Source of the DNA: Pseudomonas faucium
GTDB taxonomy: Bacteria; Pseudomonadota; Gammaproteobacteria; Pseudomonadales; Pseudomonadaceae
Assembly (NCBI RefSeq): GCF_021602585.1
Contig: NZ_BQIP01000013.1
Span: 87,980-151,979, forward strand
Reading direction: 5' to 3'
DNA length: 64,000 nt
Shown here: positions 1-9,093 of the stretch, in pieces
How positions within the stretch are numbered: the stretch's first letter is position 1
How the letters are laid out: every line of letters begins with the position of its first letter
The notes under the pieces: model-generated
Told to the model about the DNA's origin: nothing
Database searches by the model: none
The model's input: only the letters and a program-made list of their open reading frames with translations
Program-made: the position numbers and the translations under genes

Positions 1-98
1 GCGCCAGTCAGTCTAGTTTTGGTGGCTGCAATGCAGCCCGGCGCAACGCGCAAAAGCTGGCATTGTACATGGCCGGGCCCGGCAATTCATGACAAAAC

Positions 99-214
99 CT
101 GTAGGAGCGGCCTTGCGTCGCGAAAGGGCTGCACAGCAGCCCCGGTACTCTGCGCGATAAGGCATAAATCGGGGCCGCTTTGCGGCCCTTTCGCGACGCA
201 AGGCCGCTCCTACA
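99..214. repeat. REP pair (BIME), GTAGGAGCGGCCTTGCG family
   Basis: Two inverted copies of a REP core (GTAGGAGCGGCCTTGCGTCG and its complement) face each other across about 30 bases. The same arrangement recurs at about 55.85 kb. The first 233 bases of the window hold this element, a 12-base palindrome GCCGGGCCCGGC at 72-83, and no gene I can support. It lies past the 3' end of the rlpA operon. Confidence 0.85.
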
Positions 215-233
215 TGACACAGCAGCGCCATTG

Positions 234-1235
234 TCAGTCAGCTGTGACCAGCTTGGCCTGCCCAAGGTTCGCCAGGCGGATGCTGTCTTGCGCCTGCTGG
301 ATCTCGCCCTGGCTGTTGATCGGCCCCAGGCGCACCCGGTGCAGGGTCTGCTGGTTACGCACGATGGAGCTGATGAATACCGGCGCACTGACCATGGTGC
401 TGAGCTTGGAGCGCAGCAGTTCGGCGGCGTCCGGGTTGGCGAAGGCGCCCACCTGGAGGAAGCTGCCGCCGTTGGCGCCCGGCACATTGCCGCCGCCCAC
501 CTGCACCGGCACCACCGGCGCCGCATGCTGCTGTGGCGGCGGCGTCCATTGCTCGACGCGCCCGGTGGTGGCCGGAATCGCCTGGGTCTGCGCCACCTGA
601 GGCTCCTTCAGCACCAGCGGCGGCTGCTGGCCGCGCTGGGCCCACCATTGCTGCGGGTCGATGCCTTCGACGCGCACGTGGGCGGTGCCGATCTCGGCGT
701 AGCCGAGCTTCTTGGCGGCGGCATAGGAGAGATCGATGATGCGGTCGGAGTAGAACGGGCCACGGTCGTTGACCCGCAGGATCACGCTGCGCCCGTTGGC
801 CAGGTTGGTCACCCGCACGTAGGCCGGCAGCGGCAGGGTCTTGTGCGCCGCGCTCATGCCGTACAGGTCATACAGCTCGCCGTTGGCGGTGTTCTGGCCA
901 TGGAACTTGGTGCCGTACCACGAGGCCGTGCCCTCGGCGCGGTAGCTGCGCGAGTCCTGCATCGGGTAGTAGGTCTTGCCCAGCACCGTGTACGGGTTGG
1001 CCTTGTAGGCACCGTTGTGCACGGTCGGGGTGGCATCGGGGATCTTGTTGACGTCCACGTCCCACCACGGCGCACCGTCCTTGTGGGCGCGGTTGATGTC
1101 CAGGCCCGGCTGCGAGCGCACGGCATTGCCGCTGGCCTTGGTGGTCGGGCGGCTGGACGAACAGCTGACCAGCAGCATGCCGACGGCCATGCAGGTCAGC
1201 AGCTTGAAGGTGTTGGCAGAGAAGATTGCGCGCAT
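234..1235 (-). CDS. rlpA: Septal ring lytic transglycosylase RlpA (lipoprotein)
   Basis: A 333-residue outer-membrane lipoprotein that cleaves denuded glycan strands at the septum. The leader ends in a lipobox (LVSC, Cys25). A double-psi beta-barrel domain runs from about residue 100 to 190 (GTASWYGTKFHG, then RVNDRGPF), and a SPOR domain from about 257 to 333 (SFLQVGAFANPDAAELL) should bind denuded peptidoglycan. A proline-rich linker separates them. The ATG shares one base with the mltB stop (TAATG), so the two are translationally linked at the end of the rod-shape operon. Length and domain order are those of Pseudomonas RlpA. Confidence 0.95.
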   Translation of the reverse strand: MRAIFSANTFKLLTCMAVGMLLVSCSSSRPTTKASGNAVRSQPGLDINRAHKDGAPWWDVDVNKIPDATPTVHNGAYKANPYTVLGKTYYPMQDSRSYRAEGTASWYGTKFHGQNTANGELYDLYGMSAAHKTLPLPAYVRVTNLANGRSVILRVNDRGPFYSDRIIDLSYAAAKKLGYAEIGTAHVRVEGIDPQQWWAQRGQQPPLVLKEPQVAQTQAIPATTGRVEQWTPPPQQHAAPVVPVQVGGGNVPGANGGSFLQVGAFANPDAAELLRSKLSTMVSAPVFISSIVRNQQTLHRVRLGPINSQGEIQQAQDSIRLANLGQAKLVTAD

Positions 1236-2245
1236 TACTTGACGCCCCGTGCTTGGACCAGCTGTTCAGCGAGCTGATGCACCGCCATGGCATACATCAC
1301 GCTGCGGTTGTAGCGCGTGATCGCGTAGAAGTTCTTCAGGCCCATCCAGTACTCGGGGCCGTTGTCGCCCTCCAGGCGGAAGGCGGTAACCGGCAGATCA
1401 TCGCGCAACGCATCATGACTCGACCAGCCCAGCGCCCGCAACTCCCCGGCCGTGCGGGTCGGCTCGATACCGGTGGTCAGGCCCTCGTCGGCCCGTGCGC
1501 CGCTGACATCGGCGCGGCTGACCACCGGCTGGCCGGCCAGCCAGCCGTGGCGCTTGAAGTAGTTGGCGACGCTGCCGATGGCATCGTCGGGGTTGTTCCA
1601 GATGTTGATATGGCCGTCGCCGTCGAAATCCACGGCGTAGTTGCGAAAACTGCTCGGCATGAACTGCGGCAGGCCCATGGCACCGGCATAGGAGCCCTTG
1701 AGCGTGAGCGGGTCGAGTTGCTCGTCGCGCGCCAGCAGCAGGTACTCGCGCAGCTCCTTGCGGAAGAAGTCGGCGCGCGGCGGGTAGTCGAAGCCCAGGG
1801 TCGACAGGGCATCGATGACCCGGTAGTTGCCGGTATTGCGGCCGAAGAAGGTCTCCACGCCGATGATCGAGACGATGTACTGCGCCGGCACGCCGTATTC
1901 CTGCTCGGCACGCGCCAGCACCGCCTCGTGCTGGCGCCAGAAGTCCACCCCGCGGGCGATGCGCGCGTCGGTGATGAACATCGGCCGGTAGTCCTTCCAC
2001 GGCTTGACCCGCTCGGCGGGGCGCGAAATGGCGTCGAGGATCGACTGCTTGCGATGCACCTCGCGGAACACGCCGGTCAATTGTTCGCTGGCAAAACCGT
2101 AGTCGCGAGCCATTTCGCTGACGAACTCGGCCACCTGGGGCGAGTTGTCGTAGTCGCCGGCATGGGCCTGCTGGACAGCGCTGAACAGGCCCACCGCGCC
2201 GATCCACGGCGCACAACGGGCAGCCCAGTTACGCACTGCTTGCAT
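1235..2245 (-). CDS. mltB: Lytic murein transglycosylase B
   Basis: A 336-residue periplasmic lytic transglycosylase that cleaves MurNAc-GlcNAc bonds with formation of 1,6-anhydroMurNAc. Residues 1-29 form a signal peptide (WIGAVGLFSAVQQAHA). The family motif GVETFFGR holds the likely catalytic Glu131, and a substrate loop reads GAMGLPQFMPSSFRNYAVDF. The frame stays open upstream through rodA, but the ATG at 2245 gives the signal peptide directly and lies 17 bases after the rodA stop. No lipobox is seen, so this is a soluble-type MltB. It works with RlpA and the RodA/PBP2 synthase in wall turnover. Confidence 0.93.
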   Translation of the reverse strand: MQAVRNWAARCAPWIGAVGLFSAVQQAHAGDYDNSPQVAEFVSEMARDYGFASEQLTGVFREVHRKQSILDAISRPAERVKPWKDYRPMFITDARIARGVDFWRQHEAVLARAEQEYGVPAQYIVSIIGVETFFGRNTGNYRVIDALSTLGFDYPPRADFFRKELREYLLLARDEQLDPLTLKGSYAGAMGLPQFMPSSFRNYAVDFDGDGHINIWNNPDDAIGSVANYFKRHGWLAGQPVVSRADVSGARADEGLTTGIEPTRTAGELRALGWSSHDALRDDLPVTAFRLEGDNGPEYWMGLKNFYAITRYNRSVMYAMAVHQLAEQLVQARGVK

Positions 2246-2262
2246 GAAATTCTTCACCTTAT

Positions 2263-3408
2263 TCAAACCTGTGCGATCCATTTGCGGTGCGTATGGATCG
2301 ACATCAGAACGCCAAACGCTGACAGCAGCGTCACCAACGAAGTTCCGCCATAGCTGATGAAGGGCAGCGGCACGCCCACCACGGGCAGAAGGCCGCTGAC
2401 CATACCGATATTGACGAACACGTACACAAAGAAGGTCATGGTCAAGCTGCCCGCCAGCAGCTTGCCGTAGAGAGTCTGGGCCTGGGCTGTGATCATCAGC
2501 CCGCGGCCGATCAGCAGCAGGTAGACGATCAGCAGCAGGCAGATGCCGACCAGGCCGAACTCCTCGCCCAGCACGGCGATGATGAAGTCGGTGTGGCTTT
2601 CCGGCAAAAAGTCCAGGTGCGACTGGGTGCCCAGCAGCCAGCCCTTGCCGAACACCCCGCCGGAGCCGATCGCCGCCTTGGACTGGATGATGTTCCAGCC
2701 AGTGCCCAGCGGGTCGCTTTCCGGGTCGAGGAAGGTCAGTACGCGCTGCTTCTGGTAGTCGTGCATCACGAAGAACCACATGGCCACCGCCACCGGCACC
2801 GCCGCCGCCAGCACGCTGATGATCCAGCGCCAGCGCAGGCCGCCCATGAACAGCACGAAGGCCCCGGAGGCGAGAATCAGCAACGCGGTACCCAGGTCGG
2901 GCTGGCGGACGATGAGGATGAACGGCATGCCGATCAGCACCAGGCTGATGGCCACGTGCTTGAGCTGTGGCGGCAAGGTGCGCTTGGACAGGTACCAGGC
3001 GATCGTCGCCGGCATGATGATCTTCATGAACTCGGAGGGCTGGAAGCGGATCACCCCGGGGATGTTGATCCAGCGCGTGGCGCCCATGGCGTTGTGGCCC
3101 ATGACGTCCACCACGATCAGCAGGAACACCCCGGCCAGGTAGGCCAACGGCACCCAGCGGGCCATGAAGCGCGGCTCGAGCTGGGCGATGACGAACATCG
3201 ACACCAGGCCGATGCCGAACGAGGTGGCCTGCTTGAGCAGCAGGTCCCAGTTCTTGCCACTGGCCGAATACAGCACGAACAGGCTGCCGGCCGCGAGGGT
3301 CAGCAGAATGACCAGCAACGGGCCGTCGATGTGGATGCGCTGCAGAAAGCTCGCGCGCCGACGCATCACGTCCTCGCTGGAGAGCATGCGATCGAAATTG
3401 TTCTTCAC
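2263..3408 (-). CDS. rodA: Rod-shape peptidoglycan glycosyltransferase RodA
   Basis: A 381-residue SEDS-family polytopic membrane protein that polymerises lipid II during elongation, paired with PBP2. The sequence has about ten hydrophobic segments and the SEDS signatures QPDLGTALLILASG and, near the C-terminus, GVPLPFISYGGTSL. The chosen start is GTG at 3408, overlapping the mrdA stop by four bases (GTGA). An internal ATG at MLSSEDVMRR is possible but would lose the coupling. It lies between its partner mrdA and mltB. Confidence 0.95.
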   Translation of the reverse strand: MKNNFDRMLSSEDVMRRRASFLQRIHIDGPLLVILLTLAAGSLFVLYSASGKNWDLLLKQATSFGIGLVSMFVIAQLEPRFMARWVPLAYLAGVFLLIVVDVMGHNAMGATRWINIPGVIRFQPSEFMKIIMPATIAWYLSKRTLPPQLKHVAISLVLIGMPFILIVRQPDLGTALLILASGAFVLFMGGLRWRWIISVLAAAVPVAVAMWFFVMHDYQKQRVLTFLDPESDPLGTGWNIIQSKAAIGSGGVFGKGWLLGTQSHLDFLPESHTDFIIAVLGEEFGLVGICLLLIVYLLLIGRGLMITAQAQTLYGKLLAGSLTMTFFVYVFVNIGMVSGLLPVVGVPLPFISYGGTSLVTLLSAFGVLMSIHTHRKWIAQV

Positions 3409-5294
3409 GGGGCCGTTTCCTGGGCGACGGTGGCAGGCGCGAATTCTGGCTTGAGCCGGCCGTGCTCATCGAGCAGCCAGGCGTCCATGATCTGTCGCAC
3501 CACGGGGGCAGCGACGCCGGACCCGGATTCGCCGTTCTCGACCATCACCGACACCACGATCTTCGGATCGTCGGCGGGGGCGAAGGCGACGAACAGGGCG
3601 TGGTCGCGGTGGCGCTCCTGAAGTTTGTTGCGGTCGTACTTCTCGCCTTGCTTGATCGCCACCACCTGGGCGGTACCGCTCTTGCCGGCAATGCGGTACT
3701 GGGCGCCGGCCGCGGCCTTGCGCGCGGTACCCCGGGCGTTGTGCATCACCTGCTCCATGCCGTGGGTGACCTTGGCCCAGTCGGACTTGTCACGCAGCAC
3801 GATGTCTTCCATCGGGTTGGGGTCCACCGGCAGCTGGCCTTCGATGGTCTTGGCCAGGTGCGGGCGGTTCCACACACCCTTGTTGGCGATCAGCGCGGTG
3901 GCCTGGGCCAGCTGCAGCGGGGTGGCCTGCATGTAGCCCTGGCCGATGCCGAGAATCAGGGTTTCACCCGGGAACCAGGCCTGGCGCCGGGTGGCGCGTT
4001 TCCATTCGCGCGACGGCATCAGCCCGGGCGATTCCTCGAACATGTCCAGGGCGACCTTCTGGCCGATGCCGAACTTGTTCATGTAGGTGGACAGCCGATC
4101 GATGCCCATCTTGTGGGCAAGGTCATAGAAGTAGGTGTCGTTGGAACGCATGATCGCGGTGTCGAGATCGACCCAGCCATCACCGGTGCGGTTCCAGTTA
4201 CGGTATTTGTGGTCGTAGTTGGGCAACTGGTAGTAGCCAGGGTCGAACACCCGGCTGCCGGCGTTGACCACACCACTGTCGAGGCCGGCGATGGCCACGG
4301 CCGGCTTGATCGTCGAGCCGGGCGGATAGAGGCCGCGCAATACCCGGTTGAACAGCGGCCGGTCGATCGAGTCGCGCAGTTCGGCATAGGCCTTGAAGCT
4401 GATGCCGGTGACGAACAGGTTGGGGTCGAAGCTCGGCTGGCTGACCATCGCCAGCACCTCGCCGGTGCGCGGGTCAAGCGCAACGATCGCGCCACGGCGC
4501 CCGCCCAGGGCGGCCTCGGCGGCTTCCTGCAGCTTGATGTCCAGGCTCAGCACGATGTCCTTGCCGGGCTTGGGGTCGGTGCGCTTGAGCACGCGCAGCA
4601 CCCGGCCACGGGCGTTGGTCTCGACTTCCTCGTAGCCGACCTGGCCATGCAGGTCGTCTTCGTAGAAGCGCTCGATGCCGGTCTTGCCGATATGGTGGGT
4701 GCCGCTGTAGTTGACCGGGTCGAGGGTCTTGAGCTCTTTCTCGTTGATCCGCCCGACATAGCCGACCGAGTGGGCAAAATGCGCACCCTGCGGGTAATGC
4801 CGCACCAACTGGGCCACCACCTCCACGCCTGGCAGGCGGAACTGGTTCACCGCCACCCGGGCGATCTGCTCCTCGTTGAGCTCGAACAGGATCGGCACCG
4901 GCTCGAACGGCCGGCGCCCCTGCTTCATGCGTTTCTCGAACAGCGTCCGGTCATCTGGGGTGAGTTCCAGCACTTCGACGATGTTGTCCAGCACTTGCTG
5001 CCAGTCCCCCGCGCGTTCGCGGGTCATCGACAGGCTGAAGCTTGGCCGGTTATCGGCGATGATTACCCCGTTGCGGTCGAAGATCAGCCCGCGTGTCGGC
5101 GGAATCGGCTGCACGTGCACCCGGTTGTTCTCCGACAGCGTGGAGTGATAGTCGTACTGGATGATCTGCAGGTAATACAGGCGGGCAATCAGCACACAGA
5201 TCAGCAGCATGATCGCGATCGCGCCGAACACGACGCGGTTGCGCACCAGGCGGGCGTCTTTCTCGTGGTCCTTGAGACGGATCGGCTGCGACAT
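3405..5294 (-). CDS. mrdA: Penicillin-binding protein 2
   Basis: A 629-residue class B PBP, the transpeptidase of the elongasome. It has an N-terminal membrane anchor (VVFGAIAIMLLICVLIARLY), a dimerisation region, and a transpeptidase domain whose SxxK motif is GSTIKPAV with nucleophile Ser327. Then come an SxN motif (MRSNDTYFY) and the KSGT box (IAGKSGTAQV), all intact. Its length is usual for the family. It starts at ATG 5294, 16 bases after rlmH ends, and overlaps rodA by four bases, as expected for an RodA/PBP2 synthase pair. Confidence 0.96.
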   Translation of the reverse strand: MSQPIRLKDHEKDARLVRNRVVFGAIAIMLLICVLIARLYYLQIIQYDYHSTLSENNRVHVQPIPPTRGLIFDRNGVIIADNRPSFSLSMTRERAGDWQQVLDNIVEVLELTPDDRTLFEKRMKQGRRPFEPVPILFELNEEQIARVAVNQFRLPGVEVVAQLVRHYPQGAHFAHSVGYVGRINEKELKTLDPVNYSGTHHIGKTGIERFYEDDLHGQVGYEEVETNARGRVLRVLKRTDPKPGKDIVLSLDIKLQEAAEAALGGRRGAIVALDPRTGEVLAMVSQPSFDPNLFVTGISFKAYAELRDSIDRPLFNRVLRGLYPPGSTIKPAVAIAGLDSGVVNAGSRVFDPGYYQLPNYDHKYRNWNRTGDGWVDLDTAIMRSNDTYFYDLAHKMGIDRLSTYMNKFGIGQKVALDMFEESPGLMPSREWKRATRRQAWFPGETLILGIGQGYMQATPLQLAQATALIANKGVWNRPHLAKTIEGQLPVDPNPMEDIVLRDKSDWAKVTHGMEQVMHNARGTARKAAAGAQYRIAGKSGTAQVVAIKQGEKYDRNKLQERHRDHALFVAFAPADDPKIVVSVMVENGESGSGVAAPVVRQIMDAWLLDEHGRLKPEFAPATVAQETAP

Positions 5295-5310
5295 CGGACT
5301 GCTTACAGGC

Positions 5311-5778
5311 TCATTTGTGGTAAGGATGCCCGGACAGCACGGTCCAGGCGCGGTAGATCTGCTCGCCGATCAGTATCCTTACCAACGGGTGCGGCAAGGT
5401 CAGCGGTGACAGCGACCAGCGCTGCTCGGCGCGTGCGCAGACCTCCGGCGCCAGCCCTTCCGGGCCGCCCACCATCAAGTTCACCGTACGCGAGTCCAGG
5501 CGCCAGCGGTCCAGCTCGGTGGCCAGCTGCTCGGTACTCCAGGGCTTGCCATGGACCTCGAGGGTGACGATGCGTTCCCCCGGCTGCACTTTGCTCAGCA
5601 TGGCTTCGCCCTCCTGACGGATCAGGCGGGCGACGTCGGCATTCTTGCCACGGGTGTTCAGCGGTATCTCCACCAGCTCGAGCGACAGCTCCTGGGGCAG
5701 GCGCTTGGCATATTCATGCCAGCCTTCCTCGACCCACTTGGGCATGCGCGAACCGACCGCGATCAGGCGCAGACGCAC
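5311..5778 (-). CDS. rlmH: 23S rRNA (pseudouridine1915-N3)-methyltransferase RlmH
   Basis: A 155-residue SPOUT methyltransferase that methylates pseudouridine 1915 in helix 69 of 23S rRNA on the assembled ribosome. The knotted SAM site is visible as [13 protein letters not shown] followed by [33 protein letters not shown], matching the family end to end. The start is GTG at 5778 ([15 protein letters not shown]), six bases after the rsfS stop. It sits in the conserved rsfS-rlmH-mrdA order. Confidence 0.96.
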   Translation of the reverse strand: MRLRLIAVGSRMPKWVEEGWHEYAKRLPQELSLELVEIPLNTRGKNADVARLIRQEGEAMLSKVQPGERIVTLEVHGKPWSTEQLATELDRWRLDSRTVNLMVGGPEGLAPEVCARAEQRWSLSPLTLPHPLVRILIGEQIYRAWTVLSGHPYHK

Positions 5779-5784
5779 AGCGCT

Positions 5785-6216
5785 TTATTCCCGGTCTTTG
5801 AGCTTGTCGGTGAAGTAGTCGCTGGCGTTTTCCGGGCTGTGGTGCTTGGCGTCGGCGGCACGGCTCTGCTCGGCACCCAGCCACAGGCGCTCCAGGTCGT
5901 AGAACTGGCGGGCAGCGGCGGTCATCATGTGCACGATGACGTCGTTCAGGTCCAGCAGTACCCAGTCGCTGTCGCCCTTGCCTTCTTCGCCCAGCGGCTG
6001 TGCGCCTTCTTTCTTGACCGCTTCACGGACCTTTTCCAGCATCGCGTTGATCTGGCGGTTGGAGGTACCGGTGGCAATGATCATGTAGTCGGTGAGGCTG
6101 TGCTTGTCGCGCACGTCGATGACCTGGATGTCCTGGGCCTTGACGTCTTCCAGCGCGCCGATGGTCAGCTTGACCAGTGCTTCGCCGCTGATGCCGTTGT
6201 TTTTTTGCTTGCTCAT
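5785..6216 (-). CDS. rsfS: Ribosome silencing factor RsfS
   Basis: A 143-residue RsfS/Iojap protein that binds uL14 on the 50S subunit and blocks subunit joining in starvation. Core motifs are DVKAQDIQVIDVRDKHSLTDYMIIATGTSNRQ and WVLLDLNDVIVHMM. I chose ATG 6216 (MSKQKNNGIS). A TTG at 6231 would add five residues (MNEFY) and cannot be excluded. The C-terminal tail after the domain is charged and probably disordered. The gene lies between nadD and rlmH, the usual order in gamma-proteobacteria. Confidence 0.93.
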   Translation of the reverse strand: MSKQKNNGISGEALVKLTIGALEDVKAQDIQVIDVRDKHSLTDYMIIATGTSNRQINAMLEKVREAVKKEGAQPLGEEGKGDSDWVLLDLNDVIVHMMTAAARQFYDLERLWLGAEQSRAADAKHHSPENASDYFTDKLKDRE

Positions 6217-6261
6217 ATAAAACTCGTTCAACTCGTTGGATGAGGCGCCCGCAGGGCACCG

Positions 6262-6921
6262 TCAGTTAGGCACACGATACAGTTCGTGTGCCTCGATGTA
6301 GGCCAGTACGGCGTCCGGCACCAGGAACCTCACCGATTTGCCGCTGGCCAGCAGCTGTCGGATCTGTGTAGCCGACACCGCGAGCGGTGTCTGCCAGACG
6401 AACGAAATATTTCCCGCCGGGCCGGACATGGCGGTGGGATCGCTCTCGGAGCGCGCAGCCAGCAGGTTGCGCAGCTCGTCAGGGGGTTCGACGTCGGCAT
6501 CCGGGCGTTGCAGCACCAGGATGTGACAGTGTTGCAGCAATTCTTCCCAGCGGTGCCAGGCAGGCAGGCCGCAAAAGGCATCCCAGCCCAGCACCAGGAA
6601 CAGCTGGTCAGCGGCGCCCAGTTCGGCGCGGATCGATTCCAGGGTGTCGATGGTGTACGACGGCTTGTCGCGCGCCAGCTCCCGGGCATCGACGCTCAGG
6701 CGTTCGACGCCCTGCACCGCTTCACGCACCATCGCCAGGCGATCCTGCGCCGCCACCTGCGGGGTATCGCGGTGCGGCGGCCGGGCGTTGGGCAGCAGGC
6801 GCAGCTCATCGAGCGCCATGAACTCGGCCACCTCCAGCGCGCTGCGCAGGTGACCGATGTGCACAGGGTCGAAAGTACCGCCAAGAATGCCGATGCGCCG
6901 GACTGCCTGGGCCTTGCTCAA
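6262..6921 (-). CDS. nadD: Nicotinate-nucleotide adenylyltransferase
   Basis: A 219-residue NaMN adenylyltransferase of NAD synthesis. The nucleotidyltransferase signature [12 protein letters not shown] is at residues 14-25, and the second motif ([20 protein letters not shown]) is near the C-terminus. The frame begins at TTG 6921 ([15 protein letters not shown]), one base past the proA stop. No in-frame ATG precedes the ATP-binding motif, so a TTG start coupled to proA is the best reading. Confidence 0.94.
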   Translation of the reverse strand: MSKAQAVRRIGILGGTFDPVHIGHLRSALEVAEFMALDELRLLPNARPPHRDTPQVAAQDRLAMVREAVQGVERLSVDARELARDKPSYTIDTLESIRAELGAADQLFLVLGWDAFCGLPAWHRWEELLQHCHILVLQRPDADVEPPDELRNLLAARSESDPTAMSGPAGNISFVWQTPLAVSATQIRQLLASGKSVRFLVPDAVLAYIEAHELYRVPN

Positions 6922-6922
6922 C

Positions 6923-8194
6923 TCAGCAGGACTCCTGGCCGCGCAGTTGGCCGTCGCCGATCACCACGTACTTCTCGCAGGTCAGGCCTTCGAGGCCGAC
7001 CGGGCCGCGGGCATGCAGCTTGTCGGTGGAAATGCCGATTTCCGCACCCAGGCCGTATTCGAAGCCGTCGGCGAAGCAGGTCGGGGTGTTGAGCATCACC
7101 GATGCCGAGTCGACTTCGGCCATGAACTGGCGAGCCTGGCCCTGGTGTTCGGTGATGATCGAGTCGGTGTGGTGCGAGCCATAGTGGTTGATGTGCTCGA
7201 TCGCCTGGTCCAGGCCATCGACCACCCGAACCGACAGGATCGCGTCGAGGTATTCGGTGTGCCAGTCGTCTTCGGTGGCCGGCTTGGCATCGATCAGCGC
7301 GCGGGTGCGCTCGCAGCCACGCAGCTCGACGCCTTTTTCCTGGAAGCGGCGCGCCATTTCCGGCAGGAAGCCTGCGGCAACGCGCTGGTCGACCAGCAGG
7401 GTTTCCATGGCGCCGCAGATGCCGTAACGGTAGGTCTTGGCGTTGAACGCCACGCGCCAGGCCTTGTCCAGGTCGGCGTGCTCGGCCACGTAGACGTGGC
7501 AGATGCCGTCCAGGTGCTTGATCACCGGCACACGGGCATCACGGCTGATGCGCTCGATCAGGCCACGGCCGCCGCGCGGGACGATGACATCGACGAACTC
7601 GGGCATGCTGATCAGCGCGCCGACCGCTTCCCGGTCGGTGGTCTCGACCACTTGCACCACCGCCGCCGGCAGGCCGGCCTCGGCCAGGCCACGCTGGATG
7701 CAGGTGGCGATGGCGCGGTTGGAGTGGATGGCCTCGGAGCCGCCACGCAAGATGGTGGCGTTGCCCGACTTCAGGCACAGGCTGGCGGCATCGATGGTCA
7801 CGTTCGGGCGCGACTCGTAGATGATGCCGATGACGCCCAGGGGCACACGCATCTTGCCGACCTGGATGCCCGATGGGCGATAGCTCATGTCGCGGATGGC
7901 ACCGACCGGGTCCGGCAGGCTGGCCACCTGGCGCAGGCCGGTGATCATGCCGTCGATGCGCGCCGGGGTCAGGGCCAGGCGGTCCAGCAGCGCAGGCTCC
8001 AGGCCATTGCCGCGGCCGGCGGCCAAGTCCAGTTCGTTGGCTGCGGCGAGCTCGGCACGCGCGGCGTCCAGGGCATCGGCAGCGGCTTGCAGGGCGCGGT
8101 TCTTCTGCGCGGTGCTGGCACGGGCGATCACCCGGGAGGCCTGGCGAGCGGCGCGACCCAAACGGGTCATATAGTCAAGAACGGACTCAGTCAT
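6923..8194 (-). CDS. proA: Gamma-glutamyl phosphate reductase
   Basis: A 423-residue NADPH-dependent reductase making glutamate semialdehyde in proline synthesis. The aldehyde-dehydrogenase-like fold has the catalytic cysteine in [16 protein letters not shown] and the nucleotide region [12 protein letters not shown]. The frame is open further upstream, but ATG 8194 (MTESVLDYM) gives the normal family length, and the upstream part reads as non-coding. It is the first gene of the minus-strand run proA-nadD-rsfS-rlmH-mrdA-rodA-mltB-rlpA. Confidence 0.95.
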   Translation of the reverse strand: MTESVLDYMTRLGRAARQASRVIARASTAQKNRALQAAADALDAARAELAAANELDLAAGRGNGLEPALLDRLALTPARIDGMITGLRQVASLPDPVGAIRDMSYRPSGIQVGKMRVPLGVIGIIYESRPNVTIDAASLCLKSGNATILRGGSEAIHSNRAIATCIQRGLAEAGLPAAVVQVVETTDREAVGALISMPEFVDVIVPRGGRGLIERISRDARVPVIKHLDGICHVYVAEHADLDKAWRVAFNAKTYRYGICGAMETLLVDQRVAAGFLPEMARRFQEKGVELRGCERTRALIDAKPATEDDWHTEYLDAILSVRVVDGLDQAIEHINHYGSHHTDSIITEHQGQARQFMAEVDSASVMLNTPTCFADGFEYGLGAEIGISTDKLHARGPVGLEGLTCEKYVVIGDGQLRGQESC

Positions 8195-8228
8195 GGGTTC
8201 GGTGTCTTGGCGAAGGGGAAATCGGCTG

Positions 8229-8234
8229 ATTATA
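8229..8234 (-). promoter_or_regulatory. Candidate -10 element for proA
   Basis: On the minus strand this is a perfect TATAAT, 34 bases upstream of the proA ATG. The -35 position 17 bases away (TGGGCG) is weak. It is the best sigma70-like site in the 203-base divergent gap between proA and the glycosylase gene. Confidence 0.5.
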
Positions 8235-8397
8235 ACTGTCGCGCAGGTATACGCCCAGCGGCGGGTGGCGGATGGTCGAAAATGGCCGGTTCGATCTGTG
8301 GGTAAGTTGTAACGGCGCTTATCGAAATGCCCCGGTTCAGCCTCCATTAAGCCATTCGTTGCTATCATCCGCGCCTTGCCCCTGATGAACTGCCAGC

Positions 8398-9090
8398 ATG
8401 CCAGATACAGCCCCCTGCCCTGCCCGCGCCCTGCCCGACAGCTTCTTCGACCAAGACGCCCAAACCCTGGCCAAGGCCCTGCTGGGCAAGGTCATCCGCC
8501 ACTGCCACGGCGACCTGTGGCTGGCCGCGCGGATCATCGAGACCGAGGCCTACTACCTGACCGACAAAGGCAGCCACGCGTCCCTGGGCTACACCGAGAA
8601 GCGCAAGGCGCTGTTTCTCGATGGCGGCCATATCTACATGTACTACGCACGTGGCGGCGACTCGCTCAACTTCAGCGCCAAGGGCCCGGGCAACGCGGTG
8701 CTGATCAAGTCGGCCTACCCTTGGGTCGACGCCATCTCCACGGCCAACAGCCTGGCGCAGATGCAACTGAACAACCCCGACGCCAGCGGCAACCTGCGCC
8801 CGCCGGAGCGCCTGTGCGCCGGGCAGACGCTGCTGTGCCGGGCCATGGGCCTGAAGGTGAGGCAATGGGACGCCCAGCGCTTCGACCCCGAGCGCCTTTA
8901 TGTCGAGGACTGCGGCATCGCCGTGCCCAAGGTGATCCAGGCAGCCCGCCTGGGCATTCCCCATGGCCGCGACGAACACCTGCCGTACCGCTTCGTCGAT
9001 GCCGAATACGCCCGCTTCTGCACCCGGAACCCGCTGCGCCGTGGGCAAGTCGAAGGGCAAGATTTCTTCTTACATGAACAAGGAAGCTGA
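8398..9090 (+). CDS. 3-methyladenine DNA glycosylase (MPG/AAG family)
   Basis: A 230-residue protein of the Mpg/AAG family, which removes alkylated purines in base excision repair. Family blocks seen include [40 protein letters not shown] around residues 55-90, with the catalytic Glu and the tyrosine-rich nucleotide-flipping loop, and the later stretch [16 protein letters not shown] 8398 is preceded by a TATCAT -10-like box about 30 bases upstream. The next gene starts three bases after its stop. Confidence 0.88.
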   Translation: MPDTAPCPARALPDSFFDQDAQTLAKALLGKVIRHCHGDLWLAARIIETEAYYLTDKGSHASLGYTEKRKALFLDGGHIYMYYARGGDSLNFSAKGPGNAVLIKSAYPWVDAISTANSLAQMQLNNPDASGNLRPPERLCAGQTLLCRAMGLKVRQWDAQRFDPERLYVEDCGIAVPKVIQAARLGIPHGRDEHLPYRFVDAEYARFCTRNPLRRGQVEGQDFFLHEQGS

Positions 9091-9093
9091 AAC

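Noticed and set aside
99-214. CRISPR array or IS end
   Set aside because: The repeats are inverted REP cores scattered singly across the window, with no regular spacers and no transposase.
1235-3469. A 744-residue fused frame through mltB and the rodA region
   Set aside because: The part upstream of 2245 is out of frame with rodA and has no MltB features. A signal-peptide start is present at 2245.
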